From DATARH01 sp050246595 (GTDB taxonomy: Bacteria > Pseudomonadota > Alphaproteobacteria > ATCC43930 > CGMCC-115725): a stretch of 64,000 nucleotides of DNA. Within the stretch, counting starts at the first letter, position 1, and every line of letters starts with the position of its first letter. The notes beneath the pieces are model-generated. The model searched no databases. It worked only from the letters and a program-made list of their open reading frames with translations, and was not told the origin of the DNA. The position numbers were made by a program, and so were the translations under genes. The stretch is taken from NCBI GenBank assembly GCA_050246595.1, contig JBFWVT010000017.1:1-64000 (forward strand), in the 5' to 3' direction. This document shows, in pieces, positions 1 through 7,583 of this stretch.

Positions 1-111
1 GATCCGCGCACCACCGAGGACACGTGGCGCCAGATCGGCTCCTTGCTCGATCATTTCTCCGCACAGGAATGCGCAAACTACCTCGCCAATGCCGGCTACG
101 CTTCAACCTGA
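1..111 (+). CDS. IS630-family transposase, C-terminal end (partial)
   Basis: The window opens inside a reading frame that ends at the TGA at 109-111. The 36 visible residues (including TWRQIGSLLDHFSAQECANY and ending NAGYAST) resemble the extreme C-terminus of IS630/Tc1-type DDE transposases, which commonly end with a segment of the type LFSPQECxNYFxxAGY. The catalytic DDE domain lies upstream of the window, so nothing can be said about activity. No convincing terminal inverted repeat was identified in the 200 bases after the stop. The neighbouring PEP-CTERM gene is lower in GC than the rest of the window, which fits a mobile-element border. Confidence 0.6.
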   Translation, partial: DPRTTEDTWRQIGSLLDHFSAQECANYLANAGYAST

Positions 112-309
112 TGCGATCACGCTCTAAGCGATTTATGTTGCGGAATGTGCCAATCGGGTGCAGCGTTACCTCAAACGCTCGGTCATCCGGGAATGTCGGT
201 TCAGGAGTAGAGAGCGTAACGGGTGGTAGGCCCGGGATTAATAACTGTCAAAGGAAATTGGAGCTGGGTGAAATCGGCGAGAACGAGTAGCTCCAAAGGG
301 GAGGAAAAC

Positions 310-1122
310 ATGAGCATCACACTAGGCACAAAGTTAAATTTGGCGTCGTTCCTCCTGTTCTTTTTAGGAATGACATATACAGCTGAAGCGAGTATTTTTT
401 CAGCGCTTGACGACTTTTCAATAGCATCTAATCCAAATGGACCGTGGTCATACGGATCAACGCCTGGACCTGTACCGGGAGGGCCATTTTCGCTCAATCC
501 GTTTGTTGGGGGAGCGGATTGCAACAATCCAGATCTCCAGGGATGGCAGAATTCAGGGATTTTCCCATACGTCCTCAAGAACTTTTCAGCCGTATCGACA
601 TCTTGTCCCGGTACTGTCACCGTATTTCCTGATGTGCTTCATCTCCATCCCGCATCTGATGGAAAATACAGTGTTGTCCGTTGGACCGCACCCTTAGCCG
701 GGGTCTACGAAATCAGCGGGTTCTTTGAGGGCCTCGATTTTGTGGGACCCACTACAACAGACGCTCACGTCTTGGTGAATGGAGTTTCAATCGTTAACAT
801 TCCTATTAGTACCTTTCATATACGGTTTGGTTTCGATTTCATAACAACTCTAAATGCTGATGACACGGTTGATTTTGCTGTGGGCTTCGGTAATGGTAAT
901 TATTTCAACGATAGCACAGGCCTATCGGCCACGATTGCAACGGTTTCCGAGCCTGGGATAGTTAGTGTGCTCACCACGGGATTAGTCCTCGTTTTTGGTG
1001 CATTTCGCTGGTGTCGGAGAAGGAATGATCTTTTGCGAACTGATCGGTGCGCCAATGCTGACTCAGTAATGGTAGGATGGGCTGAGCCATGGCGAAGCCC
1101 ATGCTGCCCGGCCACAACATGA
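310..1122 (+). CDS. PEP-CTERM sorting-domain protein (exported, hypothetical)
   Basis: A 270-residue exported protein of unknown function. The start at 310 follows a purine-rich ribosome site (gaggaaaac); the frame is open further upstream but without a better site. Residues 1-28 form a signal peptide (LNLASFLLFFLGMTYTAEA). The body looks like an extracellular beta-rich domain (VRWTAPLAGVYEISGFFEGL, then HVLVNGVSIVNIPI). Near the C-terminus VSEPG is followed by a hydrophobic helix and an Arg cluster (RWCRRR), the layout of PEP-CTERM signals processed by exosortase. Such proteins normally stop just after the Arg cluster; here about 32 residues follow, and the last part is encoded by a palindromic repeat (1073-1150), so the original stop was probably lost. 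The GC content is lower than in the surrounding genes. No exosortase gene is in the window. Confidence 0.7.
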   Translation: MSITLGTKLNLASFLLFFLGMTYTAEASIFSALDDFSIASNPNGPWSYGSTPGPVPGGPFSLNPFVGGADCNNPDLQGWQNSGIFPYVLKNFSAVSTSCPGTVTVFPDVLHLHPASDGKYSVVRWTAPLAGVYEISGFFEGLDFVGPTTTDAHVLVNGVSIVNIPISTFHIRFGFDFITTLNADDTVDFAVGFGNGNYFNDSTGLSATIATVSEPGIVSVLTTGLVLVFGAFRWCRRRNDLLRTDRCANADSVMVGWAEPWRSPCCPATT

Positions 1123-1150
1123 TGGGCTTCGCGTTGCTCAGCCTATCCTA
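1073..1150. repeat. Palindromic dispersed repeat, 30-bp arms
   Basis: The left arm 1073-1102 (begins taggatgggctgagc) and right arm 1122-1150 (ends gctcagcctatccta) are close inverted copies separated by 19 bases. The left arm and spacer are inside the PEP-CTERM reading frame; the stop codon TGA lies at 1120-1122. The same ends, ATGGGCTTC and CAGCCCATCC, recur in the copies at 21942 and 23558, so this is a member of a dispersed family. Confidence 0.75.
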
Positions 1151-1180
1151 CGGTTCGACTTCGTCATTCCTCCAATCGCG

Positions 1181-1891
1181 ATGAGGAATGGAAAACCTCC
1201 CGACCTCGTCATCTTCGACTGCGACGGCGTCCTCGTCGACAGCGAGCCGATTTTCAGCAGCGTCCACGCCGATATCCTGTCACAATGCGGATACGAGACC
1301 ACGCCGGAGATTGTCGGCAGCAGATTTTGCGGCATCTCGGATGCGGAAATGCTCGCCGCGATCGAACGGGAATGGGGTCGGCGGCTCCCCGCCGATTACG
1401 ACAAGCGGGTCGCGGCGTTGCTCGATGCGTCGTGCGAAGCGTCGCTGACCGCCCTTCCGGGCATTCGCGAGACGCTTGACCTGATACAGGCCCCGATCTG
1501 CGTCGCATCGAGCAGCACGCCCGAACGGGTTCGCAGAAGTCTCGGCATCGTCGGTCTGCTGGACCGGTTCGAGCCGCATATTTTCAGCGCGGTCATGGTC
1601 GCGCGCGGAAAACCGGCCCCCGATCTGTTTCTGTTTGCCGCACGGGCGATGGACGCCGACCCGGCGCGTTGCGTCGTCATCGAGGACAGCGTGCCAGGGG
1701 TCAGAGCGGCCGTATCGGCGCGTATGGCCGTGATCGGGTTTTGCGGCGGGAGTCACTGCCCAGCCGGGCATGCCGAAATCCTGCGCCGCAACGGCGCGAT
1801 GACGACCATCACCGATTTCCGGGACTTGCCGCCGAGCATCGAAACGCTGGCGCTGCCGCCGCGAGGTATTGCCAGCCCGATATCGGGCTGA
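1181..1891 (+). CDS. HAD-superfamily hydrolase (beta-phosphoglucomutase-like phosphatase)
   Basis: A 236-residue cytoplasmic HAD subfamily IA protein. Motif I is FDCDGVLVDSE, with the nucleophile Asp13 and acid/base Asp15. An alpha-helical cap follows. Motif II is in ICVASSSTPERV (Ser/Thr), motif III is the Lys of ARGKPAPDLF, and motif IV is CVVIEDSVPGVRAA. This is the arrangement of phosphoglycolate phosphatase and beta-phosphoglucomutase-like enzymes; the substrate cannot be told from sequence. The ATG at 1181 leaves a normal short N-terminus. The stop codon lies in the loop of a strong hairpin (1871-1908), and the gene converges on the ABC importer operon. Confidence 0.85.
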   Translation: MRNGKPPDLVIFDCDGVLVDSEPIFSSVHADILSQCGYETTPEIVGSRFCGISDAEMLAAIEREWGRRLPADYDKRVAALLDASCEASLTALPGIRETLDLIQAPICVASSSTPERVRRSLGIVGLLDRFEPHIFSAVMVARGKPAPDLFLFAARAMDADPARCVVIEDSVPGVRAAVSARMAVIGFCGGSHCPAGHAEILRRNGAMTTITDFRDLPPSIETLALPPRGIASPISG

Positions 1892-1908
1892 TCCGATATC
1901 GGGCTGGC
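1871..1908. terminator. Bidirectional hairpin between convergent genes
   Basis: A perfect 16-bp inverted repeat (1871-1886 with 1893-1908, arm gccagcccgatatcgg) with a 6-base loop. It contains the stop codon of the HAD gene and lies 30 bases beyond the stop of the ABC ATPase gene on the other strand. No clear U-run follows on either strand, so termination is likely but not certain. Confidence 0.6.
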
Positions 1909-1938
1909 GCTGTGTACGATGCTACCGGCTAAACCGGA

Positions 1939-2958
1939 TCAGTCCGCCGCCCCGGCCGCCGCGGCGACGCGCAGCTGCGCCCGACCTGCGGCCGGCTCGT
2001 CGTAGAGATGACACGAGACGATCCGACCACCAATGTCCTTAAGGTGCGGCACGTCCTGCGAGCAGCGCGGCATCGCGCTCGGGCAGCGCGGATGGAAGCG
2101 GCAGCCGGAGGGCGGGTTGATCGGGCTCGGAACCTCGCCGGGCAGGATGATCTCCTCGCGCCGCTCGTCGGGGTGGCTCGGCAGCGCGGCCGAGAACAGC
2201 GCCTCGGTGTACGGATGCTTCGGGTCGCGCGCGAGCGCCTTCGCCTCGCCGGTCTCGACGATCTTGCCGAGATACATGACTGCGATCACATGGCTCATAT
2301 GCGCCACCGCCGCGAGGTCATGCGCGATGAACAGGTACGAGACGCCGAGCTGCGTCTGCAGATCGCGCAACAGGTTGAGGATCTGTGCGCGGATCGACAC
2401 GTCAAGCGCCGATACCGGCTCGTCGAGCACGATCAGTTTCGGGTTGAGCGCGAGGGCACGGGCGATCGCGATACGCTGACGCTGACCCCCCGAGAATTCG
2501 TGCGGGAACAGGTCGGCCGCGCGCGCCGGCAGACCGACCAGATCGAGCAGCTCCTCGACGCGCTTGCGCACCTCCGCGCTGGTCACCTTCTCGTTCGTGG
2601 TCAGCGGCTCGGAGATGATCGACAGGACGCGCATTCTCGGGCTGAGCGAGGCATACGGGTCCTGAAAGACGGCCTGGACCGATCTGCGGTATTCGCGTCG
2701 CCCGGCCGCATCGAGCTGCTGCAGATCCCGATCTTCGAACCGCATGATGCCGCCGGTCGGCGTTTCCAGCCCGAGCACGAGCTTTGCGGTCGTCGTTTTG
2801 CCGCACCCGGACTCGCCGACGATCCCGAGCGTCTGACCCTTCTCGATCTTGAACGAAATCCCGTCGACCGCGCGGACGGCCCCTCCGCCGCTGCCGCCGA
2901 ACAAGCCGCGACGCGCCCCGAAATGCTTGATGAGGCCTTCCGCCTCGATGACAGCCAT
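1939..2958 (-). CDS. Dipeptide/oligopeptide ABC transporter ATP-binding protein (DppF/OppF type)
   Basis: A 339-residue ATPase, the last gene of the importer operon. It shows Walker A (GESGCGKTTTAK), Q-loop (VFQDPYASLSP), ABC signature (FSGGQRQRIAIARAL) and Walker B (LIVLDEPVSALD). The C-terminal oligopeptide/dipeptide extension has the usual Cys pattern (GCRFHPRCPSAMPRC) that binds an Fe-S cluster in some relatives. Its ATG overlaps the stop of the preceding ATPase gene (TAATG at 2956-2960), which implies translational coupling. With its partner it would power uptake of peptides or another family-5 ligand such as nickel or a glycoside; the ligand is not determined. It ends just before the shared hairpin at 1871-1908. 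Confidence 0.9.
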   Translation of the reverse strand: MAVIEAEGLIKHFGARRGLFGGSGGGAVRAVDGISFKIEKGQTLGIVGESGCGKTTTAKLVLGLETPTGGIMRFEDRDLQQLDAAGRREYRRSVQAVFQDPYASLSPRMRVLSIISEPLTTNEKVTSAEVRKRVEELLDLVGLPARAADLFPHEFSGGQRQRIAIARALALNPKLIVLDEPVSALDVSIRAQILNLLRDLQTQLGVSYLFIAHDLAAVAHMSHVIAVMYLGKIVETGEAKALARDPKHPYTEALFSAALPSHPDERREEIILPGEVPSPINPPSGCRFHPRCPSAMPRCSQDVPHLKDIGGRIVSCHLYDEPAAGRAQLRVAAAAGAAD

Positions 2959-3983
2959 TACGCTACTCCACTATTGGCGACGCGCAGCGCGGGACCGGCG
3001 GCCACCGGCTCGGCAAGCCAGCAACGGGCGCCGCGACCCTCCTCCGGCAGGAATTCCGGCGGCTCCTGAGCGCGGCAGCGCGCCATCACGTTTGGGCAGC
3101 GCGGCGCGAACGAACAACCCGGCGGCAATGCCGAGAGGTCCGGCGGCTGTCCCTCGATTGCCGTCAGCCGCCGATCCTCCTCACCCATGCGCGGGATCGA
3201 GTTCAGCAAAGCCCGTGTATAGGGGTGCACCGGGTCGTTGAAAATCCGCGACACCGGCCCGTACTCGACGACCCGGCCGGCATACATGACCGCCAGCGTA
3301 TCGCACATCTTGGCGACGATGCCGAGATTGTGCGTGATGAAAATCAGCGCGAGACCGTGCTCACGCTGCAGATCGCGCAACAGGTTCAGGTATTGCGCCT
3401 GGATCGTCAGGTCGAGGCTGGTGGTCGGCTCGTCAGCGATCAGCAGCCGCGGCTCGCAGGCAATCCCGATCGCCCCGACGATGCGCTGACGCATGCCGCC
3501 CGACATCTCGTGCGGGTACTGGTTGACGCGCGTTTCCGCCGAGGGGATGCGAACCGCCTTCAGCAGACCCACCGCGCGTTGCCACGCGCTCTGCCGGGGA
3601 GCGCCCTCGTGCACGATGATCGGTTCGGCGACCTGGTTGCCGATCGTGAACAGCGGGTTCAGCGAGGCCATCGGGTCCTGCACCAGCATCGCGATCCGCT
3701 TGCCTCGGATCTCGCGCATCTCCTCATCGGATTTTGTCACGAGATCCTCGCCTTCGAGCAGCATCCGGCCGCTGACGATACGGGCCGCCGGCGGCAGCAC
3801 ACGCATGATCGTCAGCGCCAGCGTGCTCTTGCCGGAGCCGGATTCGCCAACGATGCCGAGCGTCTCGCCGGCGTGAAGGGTCAGCGAGACGTCCTGCACG
3901 GCGCGCACCACGCGGGTGCCCTTCGCCGACACGTAGTGCGTCGACAGATTGTCGAGTTCGAGCAACGGGGCGTTCGTCTTCAT
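2958..3983 (-). CDS. Dipeptide/oligopeptide ABC transporter ATP-binding protein (DppD/OppD type)
   Basis: A 341-residue ATPase. The start is MKTNAPLLELDNL; the frame is open upstream, but that part is antisense noise over the permease gene. It contains Walker A (GESGSGKSTLAL), signature (MSGGMRQRIVGAIGIA), Walker B (LLIADEPTTSLD) and a C-terminal Cys-rich extension (GCSFAPRCPNVMARC). Its ATG shares bases with the permease stop (TGATG at 3981-3985), so the two are translationally coupled. It is expected to pair with the DppF-type subunit encoded directly downstream to form the heterodimeric ATPase of the importer. Confidence 0.9.
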   Translation of the reverse strand: MKTNAPLLELDNLSTHYVSAKGTRVVRAVQDVSLTLHAGETLGIVGESGSGKSTLALTIMRVLPPAARIVSGRMLLEGEDLVTKSDEEMREIRGKRIAMLVQDPMASLNPLFTIGNQVAEPIIVHEGAPRQSAWQRAVGLLKAVRIPSAETRVNQYPHEMSGGMRQRIVGAIGIACEPRLLIADEPTTSLDLTIQAQYLNLLRDLQREHGLALIFITHNLGIVAKMCDTLAVMYAGRVVEYGPVSRIFNDPVHPYTRALLNSIPRMGEEDRRLTAIEGQPPDLSALPPGCSFAPRCPNVMARCRAQEPPEFLPEEGRGARCWLAEPVAAGPALRVANSGVA

Positions 3984-4882
3984 CACAGCTGCCGCAGTTG
4001 CGGGTCGAGCTTGACCCGGAGCCAATCGCCAAGAATGTTCGCGGACAGCACCATCAGGACGATGCACGCGCCCGGGAACACGGTCAGCCACCAATAGCCG
4101 ACCATCAGACCCTGCTTGCCGTCCGACAGCATCAGCCCCCAGGCCGGCTCCGGCGGCGGCACGCCGACACCGAGGAACGACAGCGAGGCTTCCGCGACGA
4201 TCACGACGCCGAGCATCAGCGTCGCCAGCACGATCGCCGAGTTGAGGACGTTCGGCAGAACATGGCGCAGCATGATTTTTGGTTTCGAGCAGCCCGCGAC
4301 AATGGCAAGGCGGACAAATTCGCGTTCCTTCAGCGACAGCACCTCGCCGCGCACGACGCGCGCGTATCGGGTCCAGTACACGCCGCCCAGGATGATGACG
4401 ATGTTCCACATGCTGGGGCCGACAATCGCCGCGAGGAAGATCGCGAAGGTCAGCGACGGCAGCGCCAGCCACGTATCGGTCAGCCGCATCACTACCTGAT
4501 CGACCCAGCCGCCGAGGTAGCCCGAGATGATGCCGAGCGTCGTCCCGATGATTCCGGCGACAAGGACAGCGGTTAGGCCGACGACCATCGAAACCCGGGC
4601 GCCGAAGATCAGCCGAGACAGCACGTCGCGTCCGAGCTGATCGGTGCCGAGCAGGTACTCGTACGAGCCTCGCTCCATCCAGAATGGCGGTCTGAAGCGC
4701 GCGGTCAGCATCCCGACCTCGGGATTATGCGGCGCCAGGAACTCGGCGAAAATCGCCACGAACGCGATCGTGCCGAGGATCAGTACCGGCAGGAGCGGAA
4801 AATCGCCGAGCCGGAACCGACGCAGCGCGGCAAAGCGCGGCGAAGGAGTGGGTAGGCGTCCGACATCGGTTGCAATCGTCAT
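3983..4882 (-). CDS. ABC transporter permease (DppC/OppC type)
   Basis: A 299-residue inner-membrane permease. The start chosen is MTIATDVGRL, two bases past the upstream permease stop; a start further upstream would overlap that gene. After a cytoplasmic N-terminus and a first membrane helix (FPLLPVLILGTIAFVAIFA) it carries the conserved segment GTDQLGRDVLSRLIFGARVS typical of DppC proteins. The EAA loop that contacts the ATPase is SKPKIMLRHVLPNVLNSAI. The last helices end near LSANILGDWLRVKLDPQLR. It works with the DppB-type permease encoded just upstream. Confidence 0.9.
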   Translation of the reverse strand: MTIATDVGRLPTPSPRFAALRRFRLGDFPLLPVLILGTIAFVAIFAEFLAPHNPEVGMLTARFRPPFWMERGSYEYLLGTDQLGRDVLSRLIFGARVSMVVGLTAVLVAGIIGTTLGIISGYLGGWVDQVVMRLTDTWLALPSLTFAIFLAAIVGPSMWNIVIILGGVYWTRYARVVRGEVLSLKEREFVRLAIVAGCSKPKIMLRHVLPNVLNSAIVLATLMLGVVIVAEASLSFLGVGVPPPEPAWGLMLSDGKQGLMVGYWWLTVFPGACIVLMVLSANILGDWLRVKLDPQLRQL

Positions 4883-4883
4883 G

Positions 4884-5804
4884 TCACGTCCCCAGTCGAA
4901 TACGCGGATCGATGATCGCGTAAAGGATGTCAACCACAAGATTCACCATAACGATCATTGCGCCGCCCAGGATCACGACCCCCTGAACAATCGGAAAATC
5001 ACGGAACGTGATGCCCTCATACAGCAGCCGGCCGATACCCGGCCAGGCGAACACGGTCTCCACGACAACCGCGACATTAACCATGATGACCAGGTTGATG
5101 CCGGCCAGCGTCAGCACCGGGATCAGCGCGTTCTTGAACGCGTGTTTGGTGATGACCATGAATTGCGGCAGGCCCTTGAGGCGCGCCAGCTTGATGTACT
5201 CCGAACCCAGCACCTCAAGCATCGACGAGCGGGTCAGACGCATATGCGAGGCCGCGAAATACCATCCGAGCGCGAAGGCCGGCATGATCAGGTGCAGCGG
5301 CGTTCCCGCCCCCGATGACGGCAGCCATCCCAGATAGACCGAAAACACCAGGATTAGCAGCAGCCCGACGAGGAAGGACGGCAGCGACAACCCGAGCAGG
5401 GTGAACAGCTTGCCAAACCCGTCCCAGAACCGGCCGACCTGCACCGACGCCAGGATCCCGGCCGGGATGCCGATCAGCAGCGACAGCGCCATCGCGACAG
5501 AGGCGAGCAGCAGCGAGTTCGGCAGCCGGTCGAGATAAAGCTGCATGACCGGCGTCTGGTAATAGAACGATTTGCCGAGATCGCCCTGGAACAGGCTGGT
5601 CATGAACTTCCAGTATTGGACGGCAAGCGGCCGGTCGAGACCGAACTGCTTGTGAATCGCCGCGATATCGGCCTGGCTGGCACCCGGTTCGACCAGCAGG
5701 ACGGCCGGATCGCCGGTCACCCGGACGAAGAAAAAGATCGTGACCGACAGCAGGAACAGCGACAGAAGCGAGTACGCTGTTCGCCGAAGTATAAATCGCT
5801 TCAT
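4884..5804 (-). CDS. ABC transporter permease (DppB/OppB type)
   Basis: A 306-residue inner-membrane permease. It begins with the family N-terminus (RRTAYSLLSLFLLSVTIFFF, then RVTGDPA), followed by a periplasmic loop and five further membrane helices. The EAA-type loop is KGLPQFMVITKHAFKNALIP and the C-terminus reads DILYAIIDPRIRLG, both characteristic of DppB. It lies 36 bases downstream of the first binding protein gene and one base upstream of the next permease. Together with the downstream genes it forms a complete family-5 importer. Confidence 0.9.
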   Translation of the reverse strand: MKRFILRRTAYSLLSLFLLSVTIFFFVRVTGDPAVLLVEPGASQADIAAIHKQFGLDRPLAVQYWKFMTSLFQGDLGKSFYYQTPVMQLYLDRLPNSLLLASVAMALSLLIGIPAGILASVQVGRFWDGFGKLFTLLGLSLPSFLVGLLLILVFSVYLGWLPSSGAGTPLHLIMPAFALGWYFAASHMRLTRSSMLEVLGSEYIKLARLKGLPQFMVITKHAFKNALIPVLTLAGINLVIMVNVAVVVETVFAWPGIGRLLYEGITFRDFPIVQGVVILGGAMIVMVNLVVDILYAIIDPRIRLGT

Positions 5805-5840
5805 CTTATCCTCAATTACGCCTCGCGACCTGCGAACCCG

Positions 5841-7442
5841 TTACGATTTTATCGTGAGGTCCTCGAAGGGTGCCGTGTAGGCAAAGCCCTCGATCAGCCC
5901 GAATGTTGATTCTCCGACCCGTGGGCCAACTGCGTTGATAAAGCCGAGCTGCCAAATCGGCGAGTAGATCGCCTTTTCATGCACGAGCTGCTGCATCCTG
6001 TGCAGGATTTCCGTGCGCTTCTTGGGGTCCAGCTCGTTGGCCTGCCGCGGAAGCAGCTCGTCGATATCGGGATAGCTGCCATAGGCGAAGGCGCCTCCCT
6101 TGACGACGAACGCCGCCAATCGGGTCGCTGCGTTGCCGAATGCACCGCTGGCGCCCTGGATGATGCCACGGTCGTATTTCTTCGCCGCATAGCCGGCAAA
6201 GAACCCGGCACGCTCGATCGGCTGCAAGCGGGCTCGGATCCCGATCTGCGCGAGATTGTTGACCGACACCTCGGCCATGTTCGCATAGGACGTGTCGCAA
6301 TAAAGCAGTCCGGCATCGAACCCGTTCGGGTAGCCAGCTTCCTGCATCAGCTTGCGCGCTTTCGCCGGATCGTAAACCGCTTCCGGCGGCTGCCAGTAGT
6401 AGTCGAACGTGTAGGGGACGACGGCGTTGTTCGTGACCTTGCAGTAACCGAGGAACAACGCCTTGCTCATGCCCTCGCGGTCGATCGCCAGATTGGCGGC
6501 CTGCCGCACCTGCAGCTTGTGCCACGGCGATTTCGGATCCCACTGTTCCGGGAAATACAGCCAGTTCGGCGCCTGCAGCACGACCGGCTTAAGGGTCAGG
6601 CCCGGCGTCTGCTGGACCTCGGCGGCCAGTTCCCCGCGGATCGAGTAGGCGATATCGACCTCGCCGGCCTTCAACGCCGCCGTGCGTGTCGCCTCGTCGG
6701 GGATGACCTTCATCACCAAACGTTTGACGTTGGGCGTCTTGCGCCAATACCCGTCAAATGCTTCGAGGACGAGTTCCACCCCCGGGTTGAACGACACAAA
6801 CTTGTACGGCCCGGCGCCGATCGGGTGCTTCATAAAACCCTCGGGCCCGACCTTCTCGACATATTTCTTCGGCACGACCCAGCCGGCGCCGGTGGCGGTC
6901 GCATAGAATGTCAGGAAATCAGGCCACGGTTCCTTCAGCTTGAACCGGACCCGTCGCGGATCGACGACCTCGATTGCGGCAACCTTTTCTTTCAGCAGCG
7001 CGTTCGATGTGCCCTTGTAGCGCTCGAACGAGAACTTGACGTCCTCGGCCGTCACCTTCTCGCCGTTATGAAACGTGACGCCGTCGCGCAGCACGAATTC
7101 GTGCGTCAGGTGGTCCGGCGACGTGGACCAGGCCTCGGCAAGGCTCGGAGCCTGCGGCTTGCCCGGCATGTCCTTGACCATCGCATCATGCAGCGCGTAG
7201 AGCACCATATAGGGCGTAATGATGCCCTGCGTCTCGGCCGGGTCGAACCAGGTCGGCGCGACCGATACATGCAGGCCCCAGGTCAATTGCCCTTGTGAAG
7301 CGGCTGCGCCGGCCACGCCGGGCGCGGTGGCGGCCAGCCCCAGGGCCGCCGCGCCGCCGAGCACGCCGCGGCGCGTCACTCCGGGGCGGGCATTCTCCCC
7401 GGCCAAATCATCCGTTTGCATCTGGTACGCTGGAACCTTCAT
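5841..7442 (-). CDS. ABC transporter substrate-binding protein, family 5 (copy 1)
   Basis: A 533-residue periplasmic binding protein. The N-terminus has a Tat-like signal (TRRGVLGGAAALGLAATAPG, Arg24-Arg25) ending near AGAAA. The mature part shows the SBP family 5 features FDPAETQGIITPYMVLYAL, FVLRDGVTFHNGEKVTAEDV and HPIGAGPYKFVSFNPG. It is strongly similar to the protein encoded immediately upstream, sharing for example KFSFERYKG/RG, TGAGWVVPKKYVEKVG and GASGAFGNAATRL, so the two arose by tandem duplication. It lies first in front of the permeases and probably delivers peptides or a related ligand to them. Confidence 0.9.
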   Translation of the reverse strand: MKVPAYQMQTDDLAGENARPGVTRRGVLGGAAALGLAATAPGVAGAAASQGQLTWGLHVSVAPTWFDPAETQGIITPYMVLYALHDAMVKDMPGKPQAPSLAEAWSTSPDHLTHEFVLRDGVTFHNGEKVTAEDVKFSFERYKGTSNALLKEKVAAIEVVDPRRVRFKLKEPWPDFLTFYATATGAGWVVPKKYVEKVGPEGFMKHPIGAGPYKFVSFNPGVELVLEAFDGYWRKTPNVKRLVMKVIPDEATRTAALKAGEVDIAYSIRGELAAEVQQTPGLTLKPVVLQAPNWLYFPEQWDPKSPWHKLQVRQAANLAIDREGMSKALFLGYCKVTNNAVVPYTFDYYWQPPEAVYDPAKARKLMQEAGYPNGFDAGLLYCDTSYANMAEVSVNNLAQIGIRARLQPIERAGFFAGYAAKKYDRGIIQGASGAFGNAATRLAAFVVKGGAFAYGSYPDIDELLPRQANELDPKKRTEILHRMQQLVHEKAIYSPIWQLGFINAVGPRVGESTFGLIEGFAYTAPFEDLTIKS

Positions 7443-7583
7443 CGACGTTTACACCTCCCAGTAGCCTCTTCCAGGCAAAGGCCTTGCGCCGAGTGTAGCC
7501 CAGCGCGCCACGCGCTGTCTCGGTTTTCTTCGTGACAATCCGCTGCACCAAAGGATTAGCGCCACCCTGCCGCCGGCTGCCGG

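Noticed and set aside
5979..7298. Plus-strand open frame of 439 codons opposite the first binding protein
   Set aside because: The minus strand encodes a complete binding protein; the plus frame is Arg/His-rich without domains.
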